Source of the DNA: Adineta vaga
Taxonomy: Eukaryota > Rotifera
Direction of reading: 5' to 3'
Assembly (NCBI GenBank): GCA_021613535.1
Contig: CP075494.1
Coordinates: forward strand, 7,998,001 to 8,062,000
Length of the DNA: 64,000 nt
Of the stretch, positions 12,301 to 24,957 are shown piece after piece (positions within the stretch are counted from its first letter, which is position 1; the number at the start of each line of letters is the position of its first letter). Below the pieces are notes generated by a model. It was not told the origin of the DNA and did no database searches. It saw only the letters and a program-made list of their open reading frames with translations. The translations under genes were made by a program, and so were the position numbers.

Positions 12301-12822
12301 CGATAATCAAACAGAACTGTCAAGGTTTTCAACAACAGCAACAAAAATAAACTACGCACTAATGATGCAATAGAAAAACAATCTTTTCAAAGCAACTATT
12401 GCCAACATCTAGAAAATAAGTGAAAAAATATCTCAAAATTGTTTTCTTCTAACGAACAAAACAATTCTGATAAAACACCTGATTGTCAATCATTTGAAAA
12501 CAAGCTTCCTTGGTGATCCTTTATATACATATATAAATAAACATTACTAAAAACATAGAGGGCAGTATTATCACTTCAGATGTATAGCGTATAAAGAAAT
12601 AGTTCTATATTGTTTGAAAACGACTTAATTCGTATTCGAATTAAGTGAAACTATTTATTATTGAAGATAAACTGGACAGATTTAATTCGTTTGGTTTTTA
12701 TGTTTGAAAAATCATGGAAAGGTAAGATACTGTGTATGTGTGTGTGTGTGTGTGTTCAGAAGAAAAATAAAACAATCCATTTAATCTACTGTGAGAAAAC
12801 AAAAGTATTTTGATTTTAAATA
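12301..12822. other. Intergenic between vasohibin and SLC7 gene
   Basis: 5' flank of vasohibin and 3' flank of the transporter, both minus strand. No gene seen. It contains a GT dinucleotide repeat and AT-rich sequence with TATATA stretches. Confidence 0.55.
12731..12755. repeat. (GT)n microsatellite
   Basis: TGTGTATG followed by an uninterrupted GT run, near the 3' end of the SLC7 gene. Confidence 0.85.
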
Positions 12823-14609
12823 TTAATCCGTATGTTCATCATGAACAACATGAAATAATTTTTGTAAAGTAAGTGCAAATGAATTATATTTACGATTGAA
12901 ACTACTTGGTTTCTTTTTCCACATGACACCAAATACATAAGCAGGTATAGCAGTACCAAGAAGAATTAATGATGCTTTAATATTCTCAAGATCAGTCACA
13001 GCACTTGCAACAATTAATGTGACTAAAACTGCTATGAATAGAATTGGTATTGCTAATGGAATTTTTATTGGTCGTTCTCGATCGGGATGTTTATAACGAA
13101 GAACTATTAAACCAACTGCTGCCAATAAGATACCTACAATATATAATATATAAGTTATAATGAAATGAATGATATATATTATGTAATCATACATGTCCAA
13201 TTGATCATGCCAACACAAATAATTAACTGTCCGATATTCGACATAAAGAAAAGAAAGATAAAGCTAATTATAATTTCGAACATAATTGCAATCATTGGAA
13301 CATTTGTTTTATAATGGCGCATAGAGAATATAAATGGCATTAGACCATCGCGTCCAGCAACTAAAATACAATGTCAAATGATTTAATTTCGAAGTTAATG
13401 AATCAATCAAATCAACTTATTTACCATTAAACATTTGTACAACAGTAAAAATATTTCCCGATGCAGCTAAATATATTCATATTGATAATTAATAAATATA
13501 AATTCTCGAGAATACTCTACCTCCGACACAAGACATCGTTACACCAACTGGTATTAAATATAAAAGAAATGGAAATATTCTTTCAGCAAATGTTACTGCT
13601 GTTGCTTCAGAAATTAAAATATCATATGTTGATAGAGCTGTAAAATATGAACTGAATGTTAAAAAATAAATTAGAATACATAAGAAAAGGGATATGACAA
13701 TTGAACGTGGTAAAAGTCGTTTTGGATCTTTTAAATCATCGATAGCATTGTTCAAATAATTCCTAAAAAGAAAAAAAAGAGAAAATTTAGATAAGAGAAA
13801 AAGAACAGATGGTTCTACCATCCAGCATAGGGAAATAAACCAGCATATAATGCACTGGGAAGTTTATCGTATGTCGAACTTTCAAATGGTTCAGCAAAAT
13901 TTTCTACTCGACCAAGAAATATTCGATAAAATCCAGCACCGATAACAATCAATAATGAAGCTTAAAGAATTGAAAATAAACGAAAAACGGAAATGATCGA
14001 TTGTTATCTTACCGATTTTAAAATAATTACAAATTTGATGAAGTCGATTAGTCCAAACAGCTGATGTTAAATTAATAAATCCAACAATTAATAAAAGAAA
14101 TGAAGCTAAACATTTAACTAATAGATCTGGTGGTGTACATGTTTCATAAAACCAATACACTAGATAATTTGATGCAGTTAAAACACTCAACACAACAATC
14201 ATTGGTCGAGATAAAACAACTTCAATCCAAACACGAAGAAAACCAAGAAAATTACCAAATGCAACTCGTAAATATGTATAATCACCACCTGATGAAACAT
14301 AAGCACAACCAAGTTCAGCATAGCATAATGCACCCTAGAGAAAATTTCTGATTTGTAGTCTACATAATATTCATTACTTAATTGAATTACCATTATACAA
14401 AGTAATCCACAACCAATCCATACAACAATCGACAGACCATAAGAACCCGAATATTCTAAGACAGCTTTAGCACTAATAAAGATACCTGAACCAATAATAC
14501 AGGCTAGTAGTAGATTAATTGCATCCAAAAGACCCATCGTTGGTTGTCGATGAATCCCTTGAGATAGAGTTGGTACATTTGCCTTCGATCCATCTTTTGG
14601 TGAAGCCAT
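12823..14609 (-). CDS. LAT-family (SLC7) amino-acid transporter light chain
   Basis: APC-superfamily transporter of the heteromeric LAT type, which exchanges neutral or cationic amino acids at the plasma membrane with an SLC3 heavy chain. About six or seven exons with short introns. TM1 holds the family motif LACIIGSGIFIS. Next come GALCYAELGCAYVSSGGDY (TM3 region) and RVWIEVVLSRPMIVV. An extracellular FYETCTPP follows, whose Cys sits where LAT proteins bond to the heavy chain. Then FPYAGWNYLNNAIDDLKDP, SMRHYKTNVPMIA, and a C-terminal half with RYKHPDRERPIKIPLA and FGVMWKKKP. Roughly 12 TM segments, intracellular termini. Substrate cannot be fixed from sequence. A further short intron near 13142-13200 removes a lowercase AT-rich stretch that would otherwise read through in frame. 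The ATG directly follows TTCTTTATAG. Confidence 0.92.
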
Positions 14610-16448
14610 CTATAAAGAAGACAAAATGACATATACGAACGATCAGAATTAATTTTCTCATTGCTAAAATTTCTTAATAATTCTCTAGATTAGAAATCAT
14701 TTTTATCAGATTACATCTATTCTTTTTCACAATGTTATTGATGTTGATGATGATAGAAATAGAAGCAAAAGGAAGGCATATATTGAATGGATGGTAGACT
14801 GTTCGTTATTGACTAGCGTCTTTTTTTTTCCTTTTTTCCTCCCTACCCTACTAATTTCTACCGATTGCGTCTCGACACAAAACAAATGATGGCAGACAAA
14901 GTAGGCCACCAGCAAAGAAGAAGTCTGCTAAGAGAAAAAACCCATCGTTATCGATTGAAAGAAACAACATATCGTTCTTTTCCCAATGCCATCGTCTCCA
15001 ACAGTTCGTTCTATGGTGACTATCGATATATAATTCTTACTACTGATGTATTATGTTAGTTTATTTGTAAGATATAATGTCTGAAAGATTCATTGGTGTT
15101 CAATACGATTTAATCAATCAAATCATTGTAAGATGATCAATTTATAATATAAATAAACGATCGTAAGAAGAAGAAAAAAGCGTATATAAATAGAAATAGA
15201 TTATTACAAATATTGACGATCATACCAAATCCCCAGATATCAAAGCAAATAACAGTTTGATTTGATTCTTGACTATAAAATAAATGAAATATCTTCGTAT
15301 GTTATTCGAAACTGGCCTTGTTATAAAGAGAGAATGCAGACTATTGGGAATTATATTGATAAATATCAATTCAATGCGATTTAGAACCGAGGATTTGCGT
15401 TTTTTTTTTAATAAAATATACAACAAGACAAAATCTCTTTCAATTCAAGTCTCGTAACTGCTGAAAATACAGAAAGACAAAATGAATTATATATAATGAC
15501 TATGTATTAGATTTAATAAAAATGAATAAAAGACCTTGTGCTTTTGATATACAAAACGAACAGATGTATATTAGTACACGATTCGCTGACAAATGAGTGG
15601 TAAATGCTGATAAAACTTAAATCAATCAACACGAAAATCATCCATAACAGAAATGAAGAGTCAGGTGAATGAAACCTAAATAAAGTTTCGTCTAATTTAT
15701 GATGATCTGTTTCGAATTGAAATCTCGTTTCACTTATAAAAAGCGGTACAATCTTATATATGTTAAGTCATGTAACAGATGTATGAAAGCATGATTCCTG
15801 CTGAAGTATTCTTGATTCTTATGCTAACATGTTCAATAAATATTGAATAAATCTACACTTCATAATTGATAGTATCATCGTCAAATTGTAAAGATCCATG
15901 TTCTATCTCAGTGGATTGTTAGAAATCAGATAAGTTCATCTCTCTGCGATAATTCTATTTCGTCACTGTATTATCATCAATTCAGAGTTTTCTTTTCGTC
16001 GTTTATTGAACGGAAATTCTTATTTGAAGTATGTTGTATCCGGTTGTCATTGATGTTTATAGTCTCTGATCAAACACTCTTTCTTCTCATGAGAATAGTG
16101 TCGATGATCACCATCTATTAATCTATTGGAAAGCATTCAAACAAAAAAAAAGAAAAAAAGAAGAAGAAAAGAGTGACGCTAAAGATTCTCTAAAGAAAAA
16201 GATGATCAACTCGACTAGTTAGGAGTTTCTTTTTCTCACTACTACTAAACTGATTAGATTTTGTCATTTCATCCATCTCTTGAGATTTTCTCTTCTATTC
16301 TTAATCTTGACTAGGCATATGAAGGCAAGTGCAAACCGACGAATGGAATGTCTAATCTAATTTATTCAGCGCGATCTGAAGATGAAGGAAAAATGTCCAT
16401 TTATTTTGTTCATATTTAGTTTTTCTTGATTCTTATTAAAACACCAAC
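14610..16448. other. Divergent intergenic region (1.8 kb)
   Basis: Lies between the minus-strand SLC7 gene and the plus-strand glutamate receptor, so it should hold both promoters. No gene supported: the longer frames are low-complexity or lack exon partners. An A/G-rich run (about 16143-16169) and several TATATA stretches are present. Immediately left, the minus strand reads TTCTTTATAG directly abutting the SLC7 ATG, an acceptor-like site. Confidence 0.5.
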
Positions 16449-19400
16449 ATGTTTTCCTATCAACTGTTGATGATTTTTTCTACAATGGTTTTGTTCACAT
16501 CTTCACAATCGACAATATCAATTGGAATTATCGATGATAATGATTCTCCCCGTGGAGTTCTGAATATAGCCATACCAAATATAACCTTTTGTTATCACCA
16601 GGGTTTGATCTTACAAATCCGATGGATTAATCCATGGAAATCTTTATTAAATCTTCTCAATGAATTAGAAGTACGAGCAAATCAAACACATATATATCTT
16701 GCACGTATGGATCATTTTTCAACAAAATTAATTCAAGGTTTCTGTCAAACATATCGTCTTCCATTGGTAATCATGAATTCACAAGGAATTATTACCACAC
16801 CGTTTGTATTTCGTTCATATGTTTTCCTTTTTTTTTATCTTGTTCTCTTTCTTCCATAGATCATTTACTCAAACTTACTTTGTTATGCCAAATATTCTTC
16901 GTGTATTAATTAGCTATTTAAAATATCATTCCATACGAAAAATAGTTTACATCTATGATAATGAAGAAGCTAAACATCGCATCTATGAATTTCTTCAATT
17001 AGCAAATTATGATGAATATTTTAATAATTTCTCCTTAGATATTCGAACAACACGACATGAAGATGTTTATTCACTTCTCTATAGTCTTGATATACATTCG
17101 AATAATCGAGAACAACCACCAAAATATATTCTTCTCGATTTAGAATTATATGTTAATTATGAAAATATGTTCGAGAAAATTTCACATATGGGTTTGTATT
17201 TCGATGATTTCTTTTTCTCTTAGAAATTTAGAGGTAGAAGCAATCATTCGCGTTGAGCAGGACACTGTCTCAAGAATGAAACAGGATCGTTGGGAGGTGT
17301 AGATTTGAAAAACATCTCTTTTCTATCTTTTAGGTCTTACGAGTGATTTATATTATTATATATTGCTGTCGGGTTTTGATGTGTGTACTTGGATGCACAA
17401 AGTCAATTTAACCGGTCATTTAATCTACTTCGATTATCATCAACATGATTGTAAACTTGACGAACAACGATTTTCAACTTCTGATAATAAATCTTCATTC
17501 ATATCCAAATCGAAATATCATAATACATATTATCAAACCACATTAACATTTCGAAATGAAATTGATCGATCTAATTTAAGCAATTCGAATCGAATAGATT
17601 CTAATCAAGGATCAAATCTTGATAATACAAAAGATAATTCATGTCAAGATCAACTTACTCGAACATTAGAATATTTTTCCTATTCATATTTTCTTTCTCA
17701 AATACCGAAATCATCACAAATGCGTGCTCGTTCTTTGTATGATGCATTTAATTTTATTCTACGTATACTCAATTCGAATATAATGGATTGTAGAACATTA
17801 CGTTTAAAACAAATGAAAACAAAAACATTTAAACCAAGTTTAACTGATATAGATATTTATACAATAAGAAAGCCGAGAAAACATCCGATTGAATTGACTG
17901 GAAGATATTCTGCTGAACATGATGATTATCGTCCCTGTCTCGTGGATAAACGAAAAGAATCTGGAAAAAAAGAACGAGAATCATCATCGAGAACTTATTA
18001 TATTACAAGTATTTTCGATGAACCATTTCTTATGTTACGTAAACGAACAGTTTTACATACGAAATATAGTCAACCACAAGCAGATTTAAAAGAATTACGT
18101 GGTCATGTATTTGATTTTCCTGAATTGGAAGGTTTTTGTGTTGATTTGGCAGAAAAAGTGTGTTCAATTTTAAATATTACATGTAAATTTCGTATCGTTC
18201 AAGATGGAGGTTTTGGAAGTAAAAATTCTTCGACAGGCATTTGGAATGGTATGAAAGATAACAATATTTTCATTCAATTTGAATAGTTTCGTTCGTTAAG
18301 GAATGGTTGGTGACATTGTAGCTCGTACAGCAGATATGGCAATTGCTCCATTAACAATCAGTCAAGTACGCATGGAAGCAGTCGATTTCAGTAAACCATT
18401 CATGAATCTAGGCATTTCAATTATGGTATGTATTAGATAAAAACAACACGCGTATACTATAATAACACTTGTTTTATAGATTCGAAAACCTGATGCTCAA
18501 AAACCAGGTGTTTTCTCATTTATGCATCCAGTTTCTATGGAAGTTTGGTTATGTTTTTCATTAGCATATGTTGCTGTTAGTGTTGTTTTGTTTCTTACAT
18601 CACGTGTGGTGAATTCGTCTTGGCGTCGACGTGTAGTTCGACAACCATCTTATCGAACATATACTTATCCGAAAAGTGTTAATGATAAACATAAAAGTGA
18701 AATGGAATTGAATCGTCAAAAACGAGATTCAATGGATTCACGACTCTCATCGGAAATAGCAGTGATGCCAGCACCGATAAAACCATCAATTCGTCGTCGA
18801 CATCATCATCGCGTACGACAACCAGTTTCGACAACAATCACCGAAGATATTAGAGATAAAAAATCACGTGAAAATGAATTAGAACAAACAGACATAGATT
18901 TATTTGGAATATCCAATGCATTATTTTTTTCATTTGCATCATTTATGAGACAATCGATTAATCTTGTACCTAAATCATTTTCGGGTCGTGTAGCTGCAAC
19001 ATCATGGTGGTGTTTTTCATTGATTTTTGTCTCATCATATACAGCTAATTTAGTGGCATTCTTAACTGTAGAGAAACTAGTAGCACCCATTGAAAGTGTA
19101 GAAGATTTAGGTATGTATATTTGTTTGGAAAGTATATCATGATTTTATTGTTCAATTGTTTTAGCTAAACAACATGATATTAAATATGGATCTGTAAGAA
19201 ATGGTACGACGTCGGCTTTCTTCGAAAAATCGAATGTTTCTGTTTTTCCACAAATGTGGGCAGCAATGCAACGAAATTCTGAGGAAGTATTTGTCGCTAC
19301 AAATGACGAAGGTGTAGCTAAAGTTCGAAATTCTAAAGGCAAATATGCTTTCTTTATCGAGTAAATATCGATTTTTATCATCGTGATTTTGAATAGAAAA

Positions 19401-20065
19401 GGATTTTCGACAATTTTAGATCAACAAAAAATGAATATGTCAATGAACGAGTGCCATGTGACACGATGAAAGTCGGTTCTGATTTAGATTCTAAAGGTTA
19501 TGGTATAGCTACAAGATTAGGTTCAGATTTAACTGAAGCAATCAATATGATTGTAACGAATCTTCGTGAATCAGGTTTTGTCGACAAATTAAAACAACGT
19601 TGGTGGTATGTTTAGATTTTGTCTCAAATTAATAATCATTGAGAAATACTTTATTTTATTTCAGGTATGAACGTTCAGAATGTTCGCTATCGTCGAAAGA
19701 TAAACGTTTTAGTGAACTAAGCCTTTCCAGTGTGACCGGTCTTTTTTATATATTTTTGTTTGGTATCATTGTTTCATGTACTATTGCATTTACGGAATTT
19801 TTAATAACTGCAAAATCCGAATCAGAAAAATTAGAAATTAGTTTTCGTGAAATTCTTCGTATTAAAATGATCGAGTATGTTTCTTTCAAAATGAAATTGA
19901 AGTTTATTTTGTTTTTAAATTAGAAATTTCATTGGTATTACAATAAATGCACAAAAACAAGTGGAATCTGATCGTGATGATACTGAATATACTTATGCAC
20001 CACCACAAGAAGATAATCAAATCAATGAAAATTATATACAACGTAAACCGCATAGTGATGTTTAG
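16449..20065 (+). CDS. AMPA-like ionotropic glutamate receptor subunit
   Basis: Ligand-gated cation channel subunit of excitatory synapses. About nine exons. A signal peptide ([16 protein letters not shown]...) precedes a divergent amino-terminal domain. S1 contains [30 protein letters not shown], and [18 protein letters not shown], whose Pro/Thr and Arg match the glutamate-contact residues. M1 follows [10 protein letters not shown]. The pore loop and M3 have [11 protein letters not shown] and the hallmark [17 protein letters not shown]2 has [42 protein letters not shown] and [14 protein letters not shown]4 is [18 protein letters not shown]..., and the tail ends at 20065. The pore-loop position aligned to the AMPA Q/R site lies in FMRQS. 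Odd feature: the M1-M2 cytoplasmic loop is about 110 residues and very basic (RRRHHHRVR), far longer than usual. The amino-terminal domain is too divergent to subtype further. Confidence 0.93.
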
Positions 20066-20459
20066 CTAATTCTTCTTTGTTTTCAAAAATAATAATTACG
20101 AATGATCATTTGACATGTCTATGTACGTTATCTCTGTTGTATTGTTTGAAGAATAAATATTTTGTAATTAACAAAAAAATCAATGATAAACTAATTATAT
20201 TCCAGTATCGTCAATTGAACGTAGGATATTTTCGATTAGAATTCATTTTTTGTTCTTTATATTTTTTAGGCCAAAACTTGTTTCAATTTGATTACTGTTG
20301 AAAGGACATCTTTACATAATAAAAACGACAATATCCATATAAATAGTCAAATTTGATAACGAATCGGCGATAAGATTTTTTTGCTTTTTTGCTATACATA
20401 ATATGTATATTCTTTCGTGTTCTATTATTTTTTTATAGAGTGTGATCTTAGTATAGTAA
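20066..20459. other. Intergenic, receptor 3' side / phosphatase 5' side
   Basis: No gene seen. AT-rich with AATAAA-like hexamers for the receptor transcript and a T-rich tract just before the next start. Confidence 0.55.
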
Positions 20460-21095
20460 ATGTCGTTCATTAATCATCTATCAGACGTGACTAGTCTTCG
20501 TAATCAATACTGTGCTGTACGTCACGGCGAATCGGAAGCAAATGTAGCGCATCTTATTAGTAGTAATCCACAAATAGGAAATGAAATACATGGTCTTTCT
20601 CCAAATGGTCGAATACAAGTTGTAGAAAATACGAAATCATTTCTTCAGAATCATTCATTCAATAATTCATATATCATTATTTCAAGTGATTTTCGTCGGG
20701 CACGTGAAACAGCTGAAATACTTGCATCAAATCTTCCAGATTCTATTGAAAATAAACCAAATATTCAATTGGATTCACGTTTACGTGAACGTTTCTTTGG
20801 CATCTACGATGGCACAAGCGATGATAATTATCCTCTGATCTGGAAGACTGACGTAGATAATCCAATGAAAAATATTACTGATCAAGTAGAACCTGTGGAA
20901 AGTGTTCGAGAACGAACAACAGCTTTAATTAAAGAACTTGAAGAAAAATATGAAAATCAAACAATTTTTCTTGTTAGTCATGGTGATTCATTACAAATTT
21001 TACAAACAGCTTTTCAACGTCTACCCAACGCAAATGAACAACGATATTTAAAGCATTTAGAACGAGCAGAATTTCGACCTTTGATCCTTAAATAG
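20460..21095 (+). CDS. Histidine phosphatase (phosphoglycerate-mutase-like) family protein
   Basis: Single-exon, 211 residues, within the size of a minimal histidine phosphatase domain. Members transfer phosphate through a phospho-histidine; substrates range from sugar phosphates to proteins and nucleotides. Visible motifs: RHGESEANV at residues 22-30 (catalytic RHG); SSDFRRARETAEI at about 75-87, with the second conserved Arg; LRERFFGIYDG at about 114-124, with the general-acid Glu region; and VSHGD at about 174-178, with the second catalytic His. The combination RERFFG..D..YP.IW resembles plant, algal and oomycete members more than the animal phosphoglycerate mutases I can recall. No signal peptide or TM segment. 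Lack of introns among multi-exon neighbours is consistent with, but does not prove, acquisition by transfer. Exact substrate unknown. Confidence 0.88.
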   Translation: MSFINHLSDVTSLRNQYCAVRHGESEANVAHLISSNPQIGNEIHGLSPNGRIQVVENTKSFLQNHSFNNSYIIISSDFRRARETAEILASNLPDSIENKPNIQLDSRLRERFFGIYDGTSDDNYPLIWKTDVDNPMKNITDQVEPVESVRERTTALIKELEEKYENQTIFLVSHGDSLQILQTAFQRLPNANEQRYLKHLERAEFRPLILK

Positions 21096-21764
21096 ATTAT
21101 AATTCAAACTATAGAAACATTATTGAATATGAACGAAAACAAAATTTTAGTACCAACTTTAACAATCCTATATTATTAAGCGTTGAATTTGTTTTGTAAA
21201 ATTACCTCAATAAACTTCAGTCATAGGTTATACATTGCCTTTGTTTATCGACATTTTTAATAAAACTACTGTAAAATGTTGAAATGATTGTAAACCAATA
21301 TTTTTCTCTTCTGTTAAGTAGAAACACAATGACAAATATTCTAAAAATGAACAACAAACGATATCAATGTGTGAAGTCACACATTCAATATGTACAATTC
21401 TCTGTGAGACTAGTCTATATTTAAACTTATTAATTACTTATTTATTTGTTTTTCTTCGTTAATATTCATCGTTCTGATCAAAAAATATACATGTGTATAC
21501 GAATCGGTAAATGATAAACGAAATATTTACCTTTAAAAGTAATATTATAGGTAGTAGTCATTCGTTTCATACTCGCCCATTTTTCACATTTTCTGATCTG
21601 TCTTATATACCTACACCTAGCTACTCACATCATCATCAATCAATATAATCATTGGTATGTTTATCAGATATGCACTTTTTATAGACATAGTTCGACGTAC
21701 AACATTGAAAAAAGAATGTGATTTTGTATTTAGAAAAAGTTGATTCTTTTCGATTTTCGCTATA
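21096..21764. other. Intergenic, phosphatase 3' / antiporter 5'
   Basis: No gene seen. AT-rich 3' flank, then the antiporter leader. A frame reading out of the antiporter start on the opposite strand (21617-21832) is a shadow of the coding exon. Confidence 0.55.
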
Positions 21765-23607
21765 ATGACAGATCTTTTCGAAGATCCAAGTAAAGTTCCT
21801 CTTGCAACATTTCTCATGCAAGTGTTTATCACGTTAGTTGTATGTAAAATTCTTGCGAAGTTACTTTCATTTATTCGACAACCTCAAGTTATTGGTCAGA
21901 TTATTGCTGGAATTATCTTTGGTCCTTCGATTCTCGGTTTGAAAGAGATAACAACATATTAAAAAAGAATAATTCTCTTGTTTATTTCGATAGGTAATAT
22001 TAGCGGATGGTCCGAAGCTATTTGGCCAAGTTCAAGTCTTCCAGTATTTCAACTCATTGCGAATTTGGGCTTAATTTTTTTCATGTTTTTCTTGGGACTT
22101 GAACTTGATTTAGAACAGATTAAAAAAAGTTGGAAAACTACAATACCAATAGCTTGCGCAAGTATCATCATTCCAGGTGAGTATCTTTACGTTATTTAAG
22201 AGAAAAAAAGTCATCAATGGATTATTGAAACAGTGGGTATTGGTTGTGCCGTTGCTTTATGGTTATCTGATATGAATGACAATTTTCATCCGAATCAAGC
22301 TGCGTTTATATTGTTTATTGGTAAGATGAAGATAAAATTCAAGATGAAAATATGAAACATCTATTAATGTAGCATCTGGTTTTGGTTTTTCTGCTTTTCC
22401 TGTTCTTGCTACCTTACTCAATGCAATGGATTTATTAAATAAACCAATTGGTATTCAAACAATTTCATTAGCTGCCGTGGAAGATATTGTCGTTTGGATA
22501 ATTTTAGCTATTGCCAGTGCATTTTCGTCAGGTGGTTCAGCACTTAAAGGTCTCTATACATTATTATTGACATTAGGTTTTATTGCAATTATGATTCTTA
22601 TCATTCGACCTATTCTCAAACGAGTTCACGGATATTATTTACGACGTAATAATGATACGAATGTTTATTTAGTTGTTGGATGTTTTTTATTACTTGTTGT
22701 TTCAGCATTTACGACAGAAGTTATGGGTAATAATTGATAAATATGTGAGAAAATAACGTTTATATTTAACACAGGTATTCATGCTTTCTTTGGTGCTTTT
22801 ATCAGTGGTTTATGTATTCCACGTAAAGGAGAATTAACAGATTTTCTAGGTGTACGAATCGAACTTATTATTGTCGAATTTTTCTTACCGTAAGACGATT
22901 CTCTTCAAGAGCAATTGAAATTATTCATTTTCTTTTATTTTAGTCTTTATTTTGCGAACAGTGGCCTTCAAACACAACTGAATTTACTCACATCCGGAAA
23001 AGTATGGTGGACATTAGTAGTTCTTCTGATTATTGCGTCAACCGCTAAGATAGTTCCTGTTTCATTGATGACAAAACTCTGTACGAAGAAACCTTGGTCT
23101 TATTGTTTTTCAATTGGTGTCTTAATGAATACACGTGGTATTGTACAATTAGTTGTTTTAAATATTGGTGTAGAACTGAAAGTTATTTCGCCAATTATTT
23201 TTGCATTATTTGTCTTAATGGCAACAATTTTGACATTTGCAACATCACCTATCTTGTATTTACTCTATCGAAAGAATTTTGACAGAAAAAAACTTTCAGC
23301 TCCTCATCTAGCCGAAGATCTACAACTTATTAGAGAAGCTGATGTAAATCCAAATGAAATGAGAGATTCAATTCAAACAATTTCTAATGATGAAATGGAG
23401 ATGGTGGAAAAAAACCGTAGTTCATCAGTTTTTATGACCCAAATGTCTAGAAATACATCTGTTGTTGGTCCACCTGTTACAATTGATGAAAGATTCAATT
23501 ATCCGGAAATTAATCCAAATTCAGATATTGAACAACTAGTAGTTATTGGTAATATTGTAACAATGCCAACATGTCCTCGACGAGTACCCACTATGACACA
23601 CTTTTAA
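21765..23607 (+). CDS. CPA2-type monovalent cation/H+ antiporter (KHA1/CHX/KefB-like)
   Basis: Polytopic membrane exchanger of Na+ or K+ for H+. Six exons with short introns. Motifs in order: QPQVIGQIIAGIIFGPSILG in TM1-2; ANLGLIFFMFFLGLELDL, the classic CPA2 signature; ASGFGFSAFPVLATLL; SLAAVEDIVVWIILAIAS, the ion-site helix; FGAFISGLCIPRKG; FFLPLYFANSGLQT; and LMNTRGIVQLVVLNIG followed by KVISPIIFALFVLMATI. The last block is close to plant CHX and fungal KHA1 sequences and unlike animal NHE (SLC9A) or NHA (SLC9B). The acidic pair usual at the ion site appears here as Glu-Asp (VED). A C-terminal hydrophilic tail of about 110 residues has no nucleotide-binding domain that I can recognise. About 12 TM helices. 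Family secure, ion specificity not. Confidence 0.9.
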
Positions 23608-23993
23608 ATGGATTACTTCATGACAGTATCCATTCAATTTTTTGTATTTATCCTTTTCGAAATAATCATTTTCAAAGATGACTATAATTAGAGAAAAAGA
23701 CGATCAATTCAAAAGAATAATATTTATTATATTCAATATATTCACGATTTTCATATAATTTTTCCCAATTTCTATACTTTCTATCATTTCTCTTTGAGTA
23801 GAAGACATTGACAGATACACAGGAAAAAAAAATATATGTAATAAGAAGAATTGCACGGAGACCATAAACACTAAAATACATGTTAATATTGTTCCCCAGT
23901 CAGTTCAGTATGATACACATAAACAAATAAACATAGACACACACGTACAGATAAAGAATTTTTATCTTTGCTCTTAAACAAATAAATAAGTTT
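23608..23993. other. Convergent intergenic spacer
   Basis: 3' flanks of the antiporter (+) and GID4 (-). No gene seen. Confidence 0.6.
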
Positions 23994-24676
23994 TCAACGA
24001 AATTGAAAAACACTCGATGTTTTTTGTGGAACATGTTCTAAAGTTAAACTTTGAAACCATTCAGATGAATTATGATAATAATAACCTTGTAATTTCCCTG
24101 TACTTAATTGTAGACAAATATAATAGAAACCAGCAAAAGATGCACCTAGACAATAGAAAAGAAAACATCATGTCTATATCATCAATGAAAATCAATTCAT
24201 TTCAACACACCAGTTATATTTCGAACAGTATGATCAGGAACAAGAAAATGTTCTTTCCATCTCATGAAAACAAAATCTGAATTCACTCCACGTAGTAATT
24301 GATCATAATCAAATGAATCATTATTAAATGTGTCTACGTAAGGTAAGAATGCATCAAATTTACTCCAATGTTGTCGATCCACTTCTTCATCAGCTTCCCA
24401 TTTACGTGTTAGAAATGGATAACGTTTCGAGATGATTTCTGCATCGAAAAATGTCGATAATTTTGGATATTCATCAATTAAACCAGTAATTCCCAAATAT
24501 CCACATATATATGAACGTTCTAAATCTACATGATGGAAAATAACATCAACATTATAAGATTTGCCTTTCGATTTTTGATTGCCAGTAAACCGAGATGATG
24601 GACAGAGGATTGAAATATTTTTATTTGTTGTACCCAAATTCATATCGGAGAATTCCAATGAGCCTAATAGTTTCAT
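23994..24676 (-). CDS. GID4: GID4-like substrate receptor of the CTLH/GID ubiquitin ligase
   Basis: GID4 (yeast Vid24) binds proline-type N-degrons for the CTLH E3 complex, in nucleus and cytoplasm. Two exons: about 24209-24676 and 23994-24148. Diagnostic stretches: [82 protein letters not shown], then across the intron [13 protein letters not shown] and [19 protein letters not shown], ending in QFR. This covers the whole beta-barrel. The ATG at 24674-24676 (MKLLGSLEF) is chosen because the upstream in-frame extension to 24769 is hydrophobic and low complexity, so it looks like leader or intron. The N-terminus is therefore uncertain by about 30 residues. Next upstream on the same strand lies a RING gene. 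Confidence 0.93.
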
Positions 24677-24957
24677 TTTTTGTTTTGAAACTTGATTTGT
24701 GAATAAGGGACGGATATTTAGGCAATAAAGAAAAGAAATCAAAAAGAACAGAACAGAACAAATAAACAAAAACTAGGTAGAAGAAATAGAAAAATCACCA
24801 ATGAGATCTTTCCAATGAATAGAGGTCGCTAAGTTTCTGCATGAATAATCGAATATTCGTATTAATTCATTTATTAATATCAAAGTAGAAAATGTTGTCT
24901 AGATCTGTACACAAAATAAAACTAGAAAGGAGAAAACACATGATAAAATATTGAAAT

